Origin: Candidatus Omnitrophota bacterium
GTDB lineage: Bacteria > Omnitrophota > Gorgyraeia > JACOVV01
Assembly: GCA_016177145.1 (NCBI GenBank)
Contig: JACOVV010000042.1
Coordinates: 1-5,543 of the forward strand
DNA length: 5,543 bases
Direction of reading: 5' to 3'
Under the pieces are notes generated by a model. That model had not been told where the DNA came from, did no database searches, and saw only the letters and a list, made by a program, of their open reading frames with translations. Of the stretch, positions 5,464 through 5,543 are shown in pieces. The position numbers were made by a program, and so were the translations under genes. Within the stretch, counting starts at the first letter, position 1; each line of letters opens with the position of its first letter.

Positions 5464-5543
5464 TTAAACTAATAGAACACGCGCATCCAGCACGGCGCAC
5501 CCTTTTTTCTTCTCGTAGACCAACAGCGGATTGATATCGAGCT
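5464..5543 (-). CDS. ADP-forming acetyl/acyl-CoA synthetase, C-terminal end only
   Basis: The minus strand from the right edge reads LDINPLLVYEKKKGCAVLDARVLLV and then stops at TAA (5466-5464); the two edge bases AG fit a preceding Glu. The E-DINPLLVY...ALDAR pattern is the standard C-terminus of the ATP-grasp domain of NDP/ADP-forming acetate (acyl)-CoA ligases, which interconvert an acyl-CoA, ADP and phosphate with the free acid, CoA and ATP. Only 25 complete codons are present, so domain order and substrate cannot be judged. Related ATP-grasp fusions, such as protein acetyltransferases of the Pat type, end similarly. The gene is convergent with the MerC-like gene, with 45 AT-rich bases (5419-5463) between the stops and no clear terminator. 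Confidence 0.72.
   Translation of the reverse strand, partial: LDINPLLVYEKKKGCAVLDARVLLV

Overview
The window looks like a piece of a Gram-negative-type bacterial chromosome of intermediate GC. It holds seven protein-coding genes, two of them cut by the window edges, with Shine-Dalgarno sites, sigma70-type promoters and signal peptides typical of bacteria. The mix of a YyaL-type thioredoxin-fold protein, a secreted transglutaminase-like protein, a MerC-type protein with a GDCCVxC tail and an ADP-forming acyl-CoA synthetase would suit a Nitrospirota, deltaproteobacterial or candidate-phylum environmental lineage. That assignment is only an impression; no rRNA or marker gene is present.

Left part (1-3980, all minus strand). 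Reading along transcription, a small HCX5R-type tyrosine/dual-specificity phosphatase comes first (3980-3483). Next is an unrecognised 178-residue exported or membrane protein (3436-2900) preceded by a strong sigma70-like promoter whose predicted start falls on its ATG. Then come a membrane-anchored YyaL/DUF255 protein (2830-530) and, overlapping its stop by four bases (ATGA), a secreted transglutaminase-like protein that runs off the left edge. The last two are probably translationally coupled and both should face the periplasm. The unrecognised gene contains three closely spaced GC-rich palindromes (3205-3284).

Right part (4067-5418, plus strand) is a compact heavy-metal (probably mercury) response unit. 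It contains a MerR-family regulator with metal-site-like cysteines, a 60-residue cysteine-motif protein of unknown function, and a MerC-like four-helix membrane protein fused to a C-terminal cysteine-rich GDCCVxC domain. The regulator gene and the two effector genes each have their own MerR-type promoter: the same 16-bp dyad inside a 20-bp spacer, 28 of 32 bases identical between the two. The second promoter's -35 box overlaps the regulator's stop codon. No merA, merT or merP is visible, and the unit ends at a convergent gene, so the operon as seen has uptake or sequestration parts but no reductase.

Right edge (5464-5543, minus strand): the last codons of an ADP-forming acetyl/acyl-CoA synthetase, convergent with the metal unit across 45 AT-rich bases.

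The most novel-looking items are the metal unit (twin operators, unknown CPACGACP protein, MerC-GDCCVxC fusion, no reductase) and the palindrome cluster inside the unrecognised gene.
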